Assembly: GCA_030606485.1 (NCBI GenBank)
Contig: JAUWGH010000003.1
Location: 372,001 to 436,000, forward strand
Direction of reading: 5' to 3'
DNA length: 64,000 nt
Source: Promethearchaeota archaeon
GTDB taxonomy: Archaea; Asgardarchaeota; Lokiarchaeia; Sigyniarchaeales; SOKP01
Both the position numbers and the translations under genes were made by a program. The notes under the pieces are model-generated. The model did not search any database. It worked only from the letters and a program-made list of their open reading frames with translations, and was not told the origin of the DNA. This document shows, in pieces, positions 17,810 to 26,840 of this stretch (within the stretch, counting starts at the first letter, position 1; every line of letters starts with the position of its first letter).

Positions 17810-18376
17810 CTAAAATTTCGAATTTAAAACTTTCCTGATTCCAAATTCAATAAGGTCAAAATATTCTAATTTACTTACATTATTTATTTCAATTCTTTGA
17901 ATAGAATCGAGATTTTTGCATTTATCTATTTTCATTTCGAGGCGAGGTTCATTTTCTTTAATTTTAATTAGAATTTGTTGAATAAAATCATTAATAAAGA
18001 TTTCAGATTTTTCTCTCACGTCAATCTTCTCTGGTTCGACAAACAGAATTTCCACTTTTTTAAAATCAAAAAACTTTAAAATGCAGAGAAGGTCGTTATT
18101 TTTTGAGAATAATTTTCTTTTTATTAAAGTCCCTCTACCTTTATTTCCTATACTTTCTTTAAATAAATCTTCAGCACTCAATAAATTACTAGCAGTAGTA
18201 AAACTCTTTCCCGAGATTACTTTATTCAGTTGATTTATTACCAACTTGAGTTCATTGACTTCCTCAGTAAGTTTTTGGATTAGTTCTTTTTTATCAAGAT
18301 ATTGTTTATTAAGTGTTCTGTGAATATTTACTAATTTTTCAATTTCGTTTTTACCATCTTCTTCCTTGAAATTCAT
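17810..18376 (-). CDS. Uncharacterised coiled-coil protein
   Basis: 188 residues. The first 55 form a charged heptad-rich coil (KKELIQKLTEEVNELKLVIN). The remainder looks like a small alpha/beta domain with strands such as LLCILKFFDFKKVEILFV and a final helix YFDLIEFGIRKVL. No known motif, signal peptide or membrane segment. It lies 104 bases downstream of the GTPase-partner start on the same strand and is divergent from the RimK-like gene. Confidence 0.6.
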   Translation of the reverse strand: MNFKEEDGKNEIEKLVNIHRTLNKQYLDKKELIQKLTEEVNELKLVINQLNKVISGKSFTTASNLLSAEDLFKESIGNKGRGTLIKRKLFSKNNDLLCILKFFDFKKVEILFVEPEKIDVREKSEIFINDFIQQILIKIKENEPRLEMKIDKCKNLDSIQRIEINNVSKLEYFDLIEFGIRKVLNSKF

Positions 18377-18449
18377 ATATTTAATTTAAAGTGTTTCTAC
18401 TATATTAAATTATTATACTGATTAAATTAAGTGATAAAAGGTAATTAGA

Positions 18450-19343
18450 ATGAAGACTGCGATTATAACTCCAAATCCATCTGATATGGAGGTTAAAATT
18501 ATTACCAAGGAATTTCAAAAGAAAGGATTCGATGTTAAAACAATAATTCCCGGGGAAATAAATGTTTCTGTTGGTTTAAATGTTGAGAATGAACCAAATT
18601 CAGAAAAATTTCTATGCAATATTTTTGAAGATATAGAACCAAGAGGAGCCTTAGTAAGAGGTTTTGGGATGAATGTTACACAGAAAATATTTTTCCGATT
18701 AGATGTTTTAAGAATTCTAGAAAATATGGATATAAAATTAATAAATTCCCGAGAATCTTTAGAACTTGCCACAGATAAACTATTAACCTCCTTTTTATTT
18801 GAAAAGGCAAATATTCCAACGTTAAAAACAATAATATGTGAAAATCCCAATGATGCATTAGAAGCTTTTGAAATATTAGGAGAAGATATTGTTTTGAAAC
18901 CTATTTTTGGCTCGAAGGGTATTGGACTCACTAGAATAAATGATAGAGGTTTTGCAGAGAATGTCATTTATAAATTATCACGATTAAATGAGATTTTTTA
19001 TCTCCAAGAATATGTTCGACACAATAACCGAGATATTAGAATTCTAGTTTTAGGGGATGATGCAGTTGCAGGAATGTATCGTATTAGCGATAGTTGGAAA
19101 ACAAATATATATACTGGAGCAAAACCAAAATCAATAGAATTAAATAACGAATTGAAAGAATTAGCAGTTAAGGCAGCTCAAGCAACTAAAACTGAGATCG
19201 CAGGGATTGATATCTTAGAGACAGATAAAGGATTAAAAGTGATAGAGGTAAATTCGATACCAGGATTCACTGCACTTCAAAAAGTTACAGAAATAAATTT
19301 AGCTGAAAAAATAGTTGAATACTATCTAAATCAGATAAAATGA
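18450..19343 (+). CDS. RimK-family ATP-grasp ligase (MptN/CofF/LysX-like)
   Basis: 297 residues, the size of archaeal RimK-like ligases that add glutamate to tetrahydromethanopterin (MptN), coenzyme F420 (CofF) or the LysW carrier. Motifs: LINSRESLELATDKLLTSFL (ATP-grasp entry), DIVLKPIFGSKGIGLTRI (lysine and glycine loop), FYLQEYVRHNNRDIRILVLG (hinge and Mg ligand), and the C-terminal Mg-binding GLKVIEVNSIPGFTAL with Glu and Asn. The enzyme couples ATP to peptide-like bond formation on an acyl phosphate. Substrate cannot be settled from motifs alone; MptN or CofF is a reasonable guess. Monocistronic with a short leader. Confidence 0.85.
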   Translation: MKTAIITPNPSDMEVKIITKEFQKKGFDVKTIIPGEINVSVGLNVENEPNSEKFLCNIFEDIEPRGALVRGFGMNVTQKIFFRLDVLRILENMDIKLINSRESLELATDKLLTSFLFEKANIPTLKTIICENPNDALEAFEILGEDIVLKPIFGSKGIGLTRINDRGFAENVIYKLSRLNEIFYLQEYVRHNNRDIRILVLGDDAVAGMYRISDSWKTNIYTGAKPKSIELNNELKELAVKAAQATKTEIAGIDILETDKGLKVIEVNSIPGFTALQKVTEINLAEKIVEYYLNQIK

Positions 19344-19371
19344 GAAAAAAAGAAAAAAAATCTTTATTAAT

Positions 19372-19698
19372 TTATAAGACATCAATAAGTGCAACAAGCC
19401 CACCGATAATAACAATAATACCAGCCACTAAACCCCCTGTTAAACTTGGTAAACCCGCAAAGATGGCTATTAATATGCCAAATATAATAAATAGCAGCCA
19501 GTGATAAGGGATCGGATCATCCGGTTTTAAGACTTGAATTAATACAACTACTGAAAATACTAGTCCAAGAAAACCATATAATATACTTTCAAGGTCAAGA
19601 TTAACTATTTTCAATATTGCAAAGACTACTCCAACAAGAGCCCCAATTACGCAAATAAAGCTTATCAGTTTTGAATTTTTATAATCTTTTTTAGCCAT
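19372..19698 (-). CDS. Small four-helix membrane protein
   Basis: 108 residues with four hydrophobic helices of about 20 residues each (for example LISFICVIGALVGVVFAILK and the glycine-rich GGLVAGIIVIIGGLVALIDV). A basic N-terminus (MAKKDYKNSK) would stay in the cytosol. No family recognised. Convergent with the ATP-grasp gene, 28 bases apart, and downstream of the Maf gene on the same strand. Confidence 0.7.
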   Translation of the reverse strand: MAKKDYKNSKLISFICVIGALVGVVFAILKIVNLDLESILYGFLGLVFSVVVLIQVLKPDDPIPYHWLLFIIFGILIAIFAGLPSLTGGLVAGIIVIIGGLVALIDVL

Positions 19699-19782
19699 AT
19701 AAATCCATTTTATTCAATTTTTTATTGCATGTATTTTATAAAAAGAAAAAACTTTTTCTAATAAAGTTTAAGAAAATGAAAT

Positions 19783-20397
19783 TCAAATTTTTTTGGATAA
19801 TAAATTATAATTAAATTCATTTTTTAAGATTAAAAACAATTTATGCATAGGAATTCCTATTACATTAGAGGGGGAACCTTCTATTTTATCAATAAATAAC
19901 GATGCCTTATTTCGTATAGAATATGCTCCAGCTCTTTCCTTCCATTCACCGGTTTTAATATATGCTTTAATCTCATCTATAGATAAATCTAAAAATCTAA
20001 CAATTGTAATATCGCAATCTGAAATTATTTTATCATTAAATGTTCTTGTTATAGCAATTGCTGAGATGAGTTTATGGGAATTATTTTTTAATTTTTTAAG
20101 AATTTTTAGTGCGTGGTTTTCATCTACAGCTTTACCGATTATATTCCCTTCAAATTCTACAAGCGTATCAGCAGCGATTATTATTGCATCAATTTCATTT
20201 AATTCCATTTTTTTCTTAACATCTAATGCTTTCCCTTTAGCCAATTCTTTTGCTAATTCAATTGGGGTCAATTCTTTACTTTTTAATTCATCTTCGCTGA
20301 AATCGCTTATGATGATTTCAAAATCAAGTTGAGCTCTCTCAAAACTTTTTGCTCTATCTCTCGAACCAGAGGCAAGAATTATTTTTAGATTTTCCAT
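19783..20397 (-). CDS. maf: Maf-family nucleoside triphosphate pyrophosphatase
   Basis: 204 residues, standard for Maf. Signature elements are ILASGSRDRAKSF at the N-terminus (phosphate-binding ASxSxxR), IIIAADTLVEFEG with the metal-binding aspartate, the substrate loop TGEWKERAGAYSIRNKASLF and GSPSNVIGIPMHKL. Maf proteins hydrolyse non-canonical or ordinary NTPs to NMP and pyrophosphate and are linked to cell-division control and nucleotide pool cleaning. ATG at 20397. Same strand as, and 85 bases upstream of, the small membrane protein. Confidence 0.9.
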   Translation of the reverse strand: MENLKIILASGSRDRAKSFERAQLDFEIIISDFSEDELKSKELTPIELAKELAKGKALDVKKKMELNEIDAIIIAADTLVEFEGNIIGKAVDENHALKILKKLKNNSHKLISAIAITRTFNDKIISDCDITIVRFLDLSIDEIKAYIKTGEWKERAGAYSIRNKASLFIDKIEGSPSNVIGIPMHKLFLILKNEFNYNLLSKKI

Positions 20398-20483
20398 TTT
20401 AAATCATTTTCTTATTAATTCCTATTACTTGCATTGAAAAAAATATGCTAGAACGAGGATAATTCTTAAGATTACGATCAAAT

Positions 20484-21521
20484 CTAGATCAAAACAAAAA
20501 TTATCCACATGCCTAATCCTATCAAAATTGGATTAAGAATATTATCACTTATATATTTTGAAAAAATATCGATTATTAAAAATAAAAATGCTGCCACAGT
20601 AGCCATAATAAGAATCGTTCCTAAACTTACAGGCATAAAAGAGTGATAAATAATAGTTATTAAAACCACAATCAAAAAAGTTGAGGTAAATCCTGCAATA
20701 TATCCTTCAATAGTTTTATTAGATTGCTCGAAAATCTTATGTTTGCCGTATTTTTTTCCAATTAATGAAGCAGTAGCATCTGATACAGTAGTTATTAGTG
20801 CAACACTTGCAAAAATTGGAAAGGGTGCAAATATAAATGGCACAAAGCAGAGAACTAACGGTGTTGATGATACATATGTTTCCAATTCATCAGCTATCAT
20901 AGATTTCCTATACCACCGTACTGCCCAATTAGGCAATAAATAAGTTTTATTTAATTTTAAAATGTCAGCGATGGCAACCATCAAAACAAAACCAAATCCA
21001 ATTGTAACAATAATCCAATAGCAAAATGAATAAACATCAATATTCCATTGAGTTAATACCCCAAATATATCAATAATGTTCCCAATTGTCCAAATCATAA
21101 ATATGACTCCAATAGGTATTATATGAATTATTTTTCTTTCAATGTCTTTTCGAAAATCATAATTCCAATTTTGGGTAAAAAATTTTTTAAAATTCTCATA
21201 ATCTCTTTCAATTTTTAAAGAAGGATTTTTCTTGCATACCAAAAATTCATGAGAAATAACTAAAGTCCATACAATTTCTTCTATTAAAATGAAAATTGAA
21301 GAGGTTAACCATAGAAAGTTCAGTATATTTGGATCTAAAGTCGGGTTGTGAGATTGGTACATAAAAGGAAAAAGAAGCCCAGCTACAAAAAATAATGTTG
21401 CAACAATTAATTCATTTGTAAAAATTTTCTTTTTTCTTTTCTGTTTATGATTTTTGAGAGTATATATCAATAATACGATAGCGTGCCCAATAAATATTAA
21501 AGTAATAGGCAAATAAAACAT
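20484..21521 (-). CDS. Dolichol/polyprenol kinase-like CTP-dependent membrane protein (copy 1)
   Basis: 345 residues with about nine transmembrane helices. The cytosolic RKIIHIIP before helix 4 and the motifs DATASLIGKKYGKHKI and NKTIEGYIAGF near residues 250-290 are the CTP-binding signature of the dolichol kinase / phytol kinase (SEC59/VTE5) family. Such enzymes phosphorylate isoprenoid alcohols with CTP, supplying carrier lipids for glycosylation or recycling geranylgeraniol. Both signature aspartate and K-T-x-E-G elements are intact. A related gene lies 104 bases upstream on the same strand. Confidence 0.75.
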   Translation of the reverse strand: MFYLPITLIFIGHAIVLLIYTLKNHKQKRKKKIFTNELIVATLFFVAGLLFPFMYQSHNPTLDPNILNFLWLTSSIFILIEEIVWTLVISHEFLVCKKNPSLKIERDYENFKKFFTQNWNYDFRKDIERKIIHIIPIGVIFMIWTIGNIIDIFGVLTQWNIDVYSFCYWIIVTIGFGFVLMVAIADILKLNKTYLLPNWAVRWYRKSMIADELETYVSSTPLVLCFVPFIFAPFPIFASVALITTVSDATASLIGKKYGKHKIFEQSNKTIEGYIAGFTSTFLIVVLITIIYHSFMPVSLGTILIMATVAAFLFLIIDIFSKYISDNILNPILIGLGMWIIFVLI

Positions 21522-21625
21522 AATTTTATATTATTTTCTTATCTTAAAAAGATGATTTGAAAGATATCTTTATAGAAAAATGAAAAAATTGAATTTTAAA
21601 TGGAAATAATTACGTTTGGATTATT

Positions 21626-22735
21626 TTAATATAGAAATTGATAATAAATCAAACCAGAAAATCTTAGAAATAAAAATAATAGAGTTGAACAAATGGGAAT
21701 TAAGAGATTGTCAGAAGCATTCAGTGGTTTTTTTATAACAATATCAATTATTAAAAATAAAATGGCAAATAAAAATGCCCAAATAAAGCCAAGAAAAAAG
21801 TAACTCAAGAAGAAACTAACTATTGTTGAACTAATAGTGCCTTCCCAACATTTATTCTTATTCCATTTAATTGGGTAATGTTTTGTTCTCATTCCAACTT
21901 GACTTGCAACTAAATCTCCAATTGAACTCATAGAAATAATTGCAAAAAATGGTAAGGGGGGCAAAAATGTTGCCGCGAATAAATGTCCAATAAAAAAATA
22001 TAAAAAAGTTCCATAGGATTCCTTCTCTTCTTCTTTTAATAAACGCACGGAAATAAAATTAAGTGGAAATGAGAAATTTTTAGACTTTCTGGTAAACTCC
22101 ATAAATAGAGTAATTAGTGCAAAACAATAGAGAACCATAATTAAGAAAAAATAAAACCAACCTAAAGTATACAAATAGAAATGGATATTATTTACATCAG
22201 AATAAATAGACGAGAAGAGAAATAATAGATCAGATTCCATGGGAAACATTCCATACAAATTTCCGGTATGTGAGTAGACTACTGAGCAGCCAATACTCCA
22301 AATTATAAAAAACGAGATAAATACAATAATATGTGGCAATTTCCGAATTATATCTCTATTCACAGGTTTCCATTCCTTAATATTTAATTTTCTTCTTTTT
22401 TTTCTAATTACATTTTCTTTTTTAATATTCCTTCTAGGTTTTTTCTTTAAAATGTAATAAATTTTAATGATAATTGAGAATACAATAACCACGCTTAATA
22501 TGATTGGAAGTGGTGTAAAAAATAGTGAAGGCAGAAAAAATCGCTCCCAAAATGCACCATTATACATTAAAATCATTAAAATTGAGTAATGAAAAAAGAG
22601 AATAAACAAAATTGAGAAACCTAAAAAGGTATCTAACGGATATTTTTTACTTGAATGATGTAGATACAAAAAAAGAATTAATAAATAACATATAATGGTT
22701 AATATATAAATTAAAAAAAAGTCAGTATCTAGCAT
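21626..22735 (-). CDS. Dolichol/polyprenol kinase-like membrane protein (copy 2, diverged)
   Basis: 369 residues, the same family and layout as its downstream neighbour: RKLPHIIVFISFFIIWSIG, then SSIGDLVASQVGMRTKHYPI and KCWEGTISSTIVSF. The D-x-x-A-S-x-x-G and W-E-G-T elements are kept, but the segment between them is lengthened and the K-T is replaced by K-C-W. It has a lysine/arginine-rich cytosolic loop (RRNIKKENVIRKKRRKLN). Tandem duplication followed by divergence is likely; the copies may use different isoprenoid alcohols (inference). Confidence 0.7.
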   Translation of the reverse strand: MLDTDFFLIYILTIICYLLILFLYLHHSSKKYPLDTFLGFSILFILFFHYSILMILMYNGAFWERFFLPSLFFTPLPIILSVVIVFSIIIKIYYILKKKPRRNIKKENVIRKKRRKLNIKEWKPVNRDIIRKLPHIIVFISFFIIWSIGCSVVYSHTGNLYGMFPMESDLLFLFSSIYSDVNNIHFYLYTLGWFYFFLIMVLYCFALITLFMEFTRKSKNFSFPLNFISVRLLKEEEKESYGTFLYFFIGHLFAATFLPPLPFFAIISMSSIGDLVASQVGMRTKHYPIKWNKNKCWEGTISSTIVSFFLSYFFLGFIWAFLFAILFLIIDIVIKKPLNASDNLLIPICSTLLFLFLRFSGLIYYQFLY

Positions 22736-22800
22736 TTTTTAAAAATTGGGTATTTCTTACTTTTAACTTAATCTATAATATACTCTAATGACAAAAGAAT

Positions 22801-23850
22801 TTAAGGAATTACGATAATTTTTAAACCTTTCTTTTCTTTCATAATTTTCATTCCTTCTGAGAGTAAATTTTCCAGAGGAATTTTGTGAGAAATGAGTTTA
22901 TCAGTATCGATTGTATTATTACTAATTAAACTTATAGCATCTAAGTAATCCACACCGCTAGATATATATGAACCGAGAATTGATCTCTGCCAGCGAACAA
23001 TATCATTAGGTTTAATTGTCCCCACCGCTCTTGAATCTTGCCCAAATAAAATTAACCTTCCTCTACTAGCCCATATCTTTTGAGCGATTTTAAAAGTCGA
23101 GGATTTACCTACAGCATCAATAACTACATCTGCCCCATGGTTATTTGTTAATTTTTTTATTTCTTTCTCGACATCATCGGTCTCTGGATTGATTACATAA
23201 TTTGCACCTAATTCAAGAGCTTTTTTTCTTCTAAATTCCATTGGCTCAACAACAAATAATTGATTTATTGGATGTTTTCGAATTACTGACTCAATAATTA
23301 AGCCCATAGGTCCTGCTCCAAGAATTACAATATTATCACATTCTTTCACATCCGCTATATTATGACAATGTACAGCACAAGAAAGAGGTTCTATTAGTGC
23401 TGCTTTTGTTAAATCTATATCTATTGGGAGTTGATAAAGTGCTCTACGTGGAACAACACAATATTTTGTAAATCCTCCATTTTGAAAAATCCCAAATGTT
23501 TGACCAGTTGCGAGAAATTCACACTGATTATCATACCCTCGCCTACAAGCCGGGCAAATCCCGCATTTTAAATTTGGATCAATAACAACTTTATCGCCTT
23601 TTCTTAAATCTTTAACATCTTCCCCTATATTCTCTACAATCCCACAAAATTCATGTCCCAAAATAACATTGTCATTGGCCGGATGGGCTCCTTCCATGAT
23701 TTTTAAATCAGTTCCGCAAATCCCACAAGCTTTTATTTCAATTAAAACATCATCACTTTGTTTTATTTCTGGAATATCTACTTGCTCTAAGATGATTTCT
23801 CCTCCATTTTCACCTTTTTTATGAAAGACTGCAGCTAACATTTTACCCAT
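22801..23850 (-). CDS. Zinc-dependent medium-chain dehydrogenase (threonine/sorbitol dehydrogenase type)
   Basis: 349 residues from ATG 23850. The catalytic zinc site is in ACGICGTDLKIME and GHEFCGIVENIGE; the structural zinc site is CGICPACRRGYDNQC. The NAD(P) fold has VILGAGPMGLI. Enzymes of this group oxidise secondary alcohols of sugars, polyols or threonine. It is divergent, 100 bases away, from a likely scyllo-inosose 3-dehydrogenase and may belong to the same polyol pathway, for instance as a first-step dehydrogenase (inference). Confidence 0.85.
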   Translation of the reverse strand: MGKMLAAVFHKKGENGGEIILEQVDIPEIKQSDDVLIEIKACGICGTDLKIMEGAHPANDNVILGHEFCGIVENIGEDVKDLRKGDKVVIDPNLKCGICPACRRGYDNQCEFLATGQTFGIFQNGGFTKYCVVPRRALYQLPIDIDLTKAALIEPLSCAVHCHNIADVKECDNIVILGAGPMGLIIESVIRKHPINQLFVVEPMEFRRKKALELGANYVINPETDDVEKEIKKLTNNHGADVVIDAVGKSSTFKIAQKIWASRGRLILFGQDSRAVGTIKPNDIVRWQRSILGSYISSGVDYLDAISLISNNTIDTDKLISHKIPLENLLSEGMKIMKEKKGLKIIVIP

Positions 23851-23950
23851 ATAAATCAACTTTAAATTATTTTAATAAATATTATTCAATTTGATGAATT
23901 CTAAATAATTAATCAAAAATAGTTATTACAGTAAGAAATATATTTTTATT

Positions 23951-25144
23951 ATGGTTAAAATGAAAACAGTTACATTATTTGCAAGATGGGATCCCAAGGA
24001 AGAATTTAAATTGGGATCAAAAGATATTGATGGTAAATTAACTTATTTAGGTTCTCAAGTCTGGCGGAATCCTGAAGTGAAAGTTATCGATAAAGAAAAA
24101 CCGAAAATTAAACCAAATGAAGTCCTGATAAAAGTTAAACGATGTGGTATATGTGGTTCTGATGTTCATATGGCTCAAAAAGATGAAGATGGATATATTT
24201 ATTATCCCGGATTAACAGCTTTTCCATGTACGTTGGGTCATGAATTTTCAGGAGAAATAGTCGAGATTGGAGAGCAAGCAATATCTAAAAGAACTGGAAA
24301 AAAATTTGCTGTTGGAGAACCTGTTACTGTAGAGGAGATGGTATGGTGTGGTGAGTGTAAGCCGTGTTGTGATGGTTATCCAAATCACTGTGAAAGATTG
24401 CAGGAAATTGGATTTTCTATTGATGGAGCATATGCAGAATATATTGCCGTGCCCGCTAAGCTATGTTGGAGTTTGAAAAAATTAGAAGGCAAATATGATG
24501 ATATTTATAAACTAGGTAGTTTGACCGAGCCTACATCGGTTGCTTATAATGCCGTTATAGAAAGAGGAGGGGGAATTCGACCTGGAGAAAACGTGGTTAT
24601 TTTAGGAGCGGGGCCAATTGGAATTGCTGCTGCAAAAATCTTAAAAACTGCGGGAGCAGCAGGTTGTATTGTCTCAGAACCTGAAGAAAGTAGAGCAAAG
24701 TTAGCAAAAAGGATGGGTGCAGACTATATTATTAATCCTTCGAAAGAAAACTTTGTAGAGCGCGTAAAAGAATTAACAGATGGAGAGGGAGCCAAATTAT
24801 ATCTCGAAGCTACAGGTCTTCCACATATTGTAACAGATGATATTCAAAACGCTATTTGGGAATGCAAGGGGGTTAATAGCACGGTTGTAATTGTTGCACG
24901 AGCTGAACAAAGAATGCCTGTTCGTGGAGAATATTTTCAAGTTAAAAGAGCAAGAATAATTGGAAGTCAAGGACACAGTGGGCATAGTACATTTCCAAAT
25001 GTAATAAATTTAATGGCTTCTGGACTATGCGATATGTCTCCAATGATAACCAAAGAAATCTCTCTTAATCAAGTACCAGAAAATTTGAAATTATTGCAAA
25101 CTGATAAAGAGAATTGTAAAATATCAGTAAATATAGACAATTGA
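23951..25144 (+). CDS. iolM: Scyllo-inosose 3-dehydrogenase-like zinc MDR enzyme
   Basis: 397 residues. It has MDR zinc sites (CGICGSDVHMAQ; GHEFSGEIVEIG; CGECKPCCDGYPNHC) plus family-specific stretches I recognise from Thermotoga IolM (TM0412): LGSQVWRNPEV, DGYIYYPGLTAFP, GSLTEPTSVAYNAVI, LEATGLPHIV and GSQGHSGHSTFPNVINLMAS. In Thermotoga the enzyme oxidises scyllo-inosose at C3 with NAD in inositol degradation (established knowledge). ATG 23951 is used; another ATG lies three codons on. The IolN- and IolO-like genes of the same pathway are at 25597 and 31677. Convergent with a small regulator gene, four bases between stops. Confidence 0.8.
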   Translation: MVKMKTVTLFARWDPKEEFKLGSKDIDGKLTYLGSQVWRNPEVKVIDKEKPKIKPNEVLIKVKRCGICGSDVHMAQKDEDGYIYYPGLTAFPCTLGHEFSGEIVEIGEQAISKRTGKKFAVGEPVTVEEMVWCGECKPCCDGYPNHCERLQEIGFSIDGAYAEYIAVPAKLCWSLKKLEGKYDDIYKLGSLTEPTSVAYNAVIERGGGIRPGENVVILGAGPIGIAAAKILKTAGAAGCIVSEPEESRAKLAKRMGADYIINPSKENFVERVKELTDGEGAKLYLEATGLPHIVTDDIQNAIWECKGVNSTVVIVARAEQRMPVRGEYFQVKRARIIGSQGHSGHSTFPNVINLMASGLCDMSPMITKEISLNQVPENLKLLQTDKENCKISVNIDN

Positions 25145-25148
25145 TTTA

Positions 25149-25484
25149 TTAAATATTTCTTATTTTATCAATTAATTCCTTACTTTTACTACCAAAAACA
25201 CGTATATAAGTATCTTTTTCTTGTTCCACATCAAATTTAGAAGTAATACCTCTTTTTTTTATTTCTTCAAGAAGATCCCATAGTGAGGCACCCGAAATAT
25301 TTGCTGCTCGCTCTAATGTATCTCCTTTTTGATATAAATTAATAGCAACTTCTATTTTTTGCTGCTCAATCCCAGTATTAATTATTTTTCTAACAATTGT
25401 CGCTCTATCTACCCCGAGTAAATCAGCTAAATGATCGAGTTCATCAATTATCTCCTTCTTCATTCTTACTGAAAGATTAATCAT
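25149..25484 (-). CDS. UPF0175-like ribbon-helix-helix/HTH antitoxin-type regulator
   Basis: 111 residues. The N-terminus (MINLSVRMKKEIIDELDHLA) is a ribbon-helix-helix strand and helix, and the middle, NLYQKGDTLERAANISGASL followed by WDLLEEIKKRGI, is the UPF0175 helix-turn-helix. Such proteins pair with VapC-like toxins or act as small regulators, but no toxin gene is adjacent. It sits between the IolM-like and IolN-like genes and could regulate them (inference). Residues 80-111 form a short alpha/beta tail. Confidence 0.75.
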   Translation of the reverse strand: MINLSVRMKKEIIDELDHLADLLGVDRATIVRKIINTGIEQQKIEVAINLYQKGDTLERAANISGASLWDLLEEIKKRGITSKFDVEQEKDTYIRVFGSKSKELIDKIRNI

Positions 25485-25596
25485 TTTCTATTTTAACATA
25501 TCTTTTATTTTCTTAATAAAATAATTTTATTTTCTTTAATTAATTTAATTATAAAAATTCTTAACTGAAAGAAAAAAAAAGAATAATATAATTAAA

Positions 25597-26562
25597 TTAA
25601 GGTGGATATCGTAGTTCATAGATACTCTTTCCGCCGTTTAATGGTCCTTTTATGTATTCCATTACTTCTTTAGGATCTCTTTGTGTTATACCTTCTATTG
25701 GAGGTAATTTTCCAGGAGGAAAAGTTTTCAATATATCATTTACTAATTTCTCAAGGTAATCTAAAAGCGCTTCAATTCCTGGTTTTCCTTTCTCAAATGT
25801 TCCTTTACTGGGCCAACCAACATTTCCCTCGGGATAAGCAGACACCTCAATTGGACCAAAACCAACCTGACCATACCATTTTATCGGTTTCTGATAAATA
25901 TTACCTGCTTTATCAACATGTCCTTCAGGCATCCATCCAACCGGTTTATTATCAGTTGCATTTTCTAATTTTATCATCTCAGGAAATAAAACCATGGAAA
26001 ATGATGTTTCAGCCTCATCTGCATGAATAAAAGGTGTATCAAATGGTCCGCCGTGTTCTTTATCCATACAATGCTCTGGAATTGCGTGATACCAATTTAC
26101 ATTACAAATAACTGCTGGCAATTGATAATTTTTTGCCCATTCATGAATCGCAGAAGGAATTACATATTCTTGCCCATGTCCATTTAACAAAATCTGTTTT
26201 CTAAAACCCAAGTTCCATAATCCAGCGATTACTGCTCGAATCATCCCCTTAAAATGTACTTCTGGCACAATGATACTACCAGGCATTCCTACATGATGAT
26301 AAGGATGGCTTCCATACCATATTGGTTCAGCTACCGTGCATCCAGTTTTTTCCGCAATCAATTCCGCCATTCGGGTCACAAGAAATGTATCTTCACCAAT
26401 ACATGCAGCGCCTCCATGATTTTCTGTTGATCCAAGAGGTACGATTATAACATCGTTGTTCTTTAATCGTTTCTGAATCTCAGTTATACTCATCGTTTGT
26501 AAATAGATTCCATCGGGTTTATCCATTAAACCTCCTTTTGGAGGTAAATCCCATTTGCTCAT
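25597..26562 (-). CDS. iolN: 3-dehydro-scyllo-inosose hydrolase-like creatininase-family protein
   Basis: 321 residues from ATG 26562 (an in-frame TTG lies at 26577). Creatininase-family metal and catalytic motifs are VPLGSTENHGGAACIGEDTF, GSHPYHHVGMPGSI, ILLNGHGQEYVIPSAIHEWA and the glutamate in HADEAETSFSMVLFP. The N-terminal WDLPPKGGLMDKPDGIYLQ and the proline-rich end (FPPGKLPPIEG) resemble Thermotoga IolN (TM0411), a diketo-inositol hydrolase that opens the ring to 5-keto-L-gluconate. Creatinine hydrolysis is an unlikely role here. Strong context support from the IolM-like gene 450 bases away. Confidence 0.78.
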   Translation of the reverse strand: MSKWDLPPKGGLMDKPDGIYLQTMSITEIQKRLKNNDVIIVPLGSTENHGGAACIGEDTFLVTRMAELIAEKTGCTVAEPIWYGSHPYHHVGMPGSIIVPEVHFKGMIRAVIAGLWNLGFRKQILLNGHGQEYVIPSAIHEWAKNYQLPAVICNVNWYHAIPEHCMDKEHGGPFDTPFIHADEAETSFSMVLFPEMIKLENATDNKPVGWMPEGHVDKAGNIYQKPIKWYGQVGFGPIEVSAYPEGNVGWPSKGTFEKGKPGIEALLDYLEKLVNDILKTFPPGKLPPIEGITQRDPKEVMEYIKGPLNGGKSIYELRYPP

Positions 26563-26840
26563 ATATTTCACATCCAAAATATAATTTTGTTTGATTATAA
26601 AAATGTTTTATAAATGATAAATTTTGTTAGGAAGTTAAAGTAAAGAAATCTCATTTTTTATATCTTACTGTAAGCAATAAGAACAAAAAAGTAAATTTAA
26701 TACAAATAGGATTATATTGTTTGAAAAATCTTATCCTATAGAATAGTAAAAAATTATAAATAGAAATAATCAATTATTAATCATTCTTAAAAGTTAATAT
26801 AAGAATTTCAAGGGAGAAAATTAAAAATTATTGATGGTGT

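Noticed and set aside
25597-26562. Creatinine amidohydrolase
   Set aside because: Creatininase fold only; specific stretches and the neighbouring IolM-like gene point to inositol metabolism.
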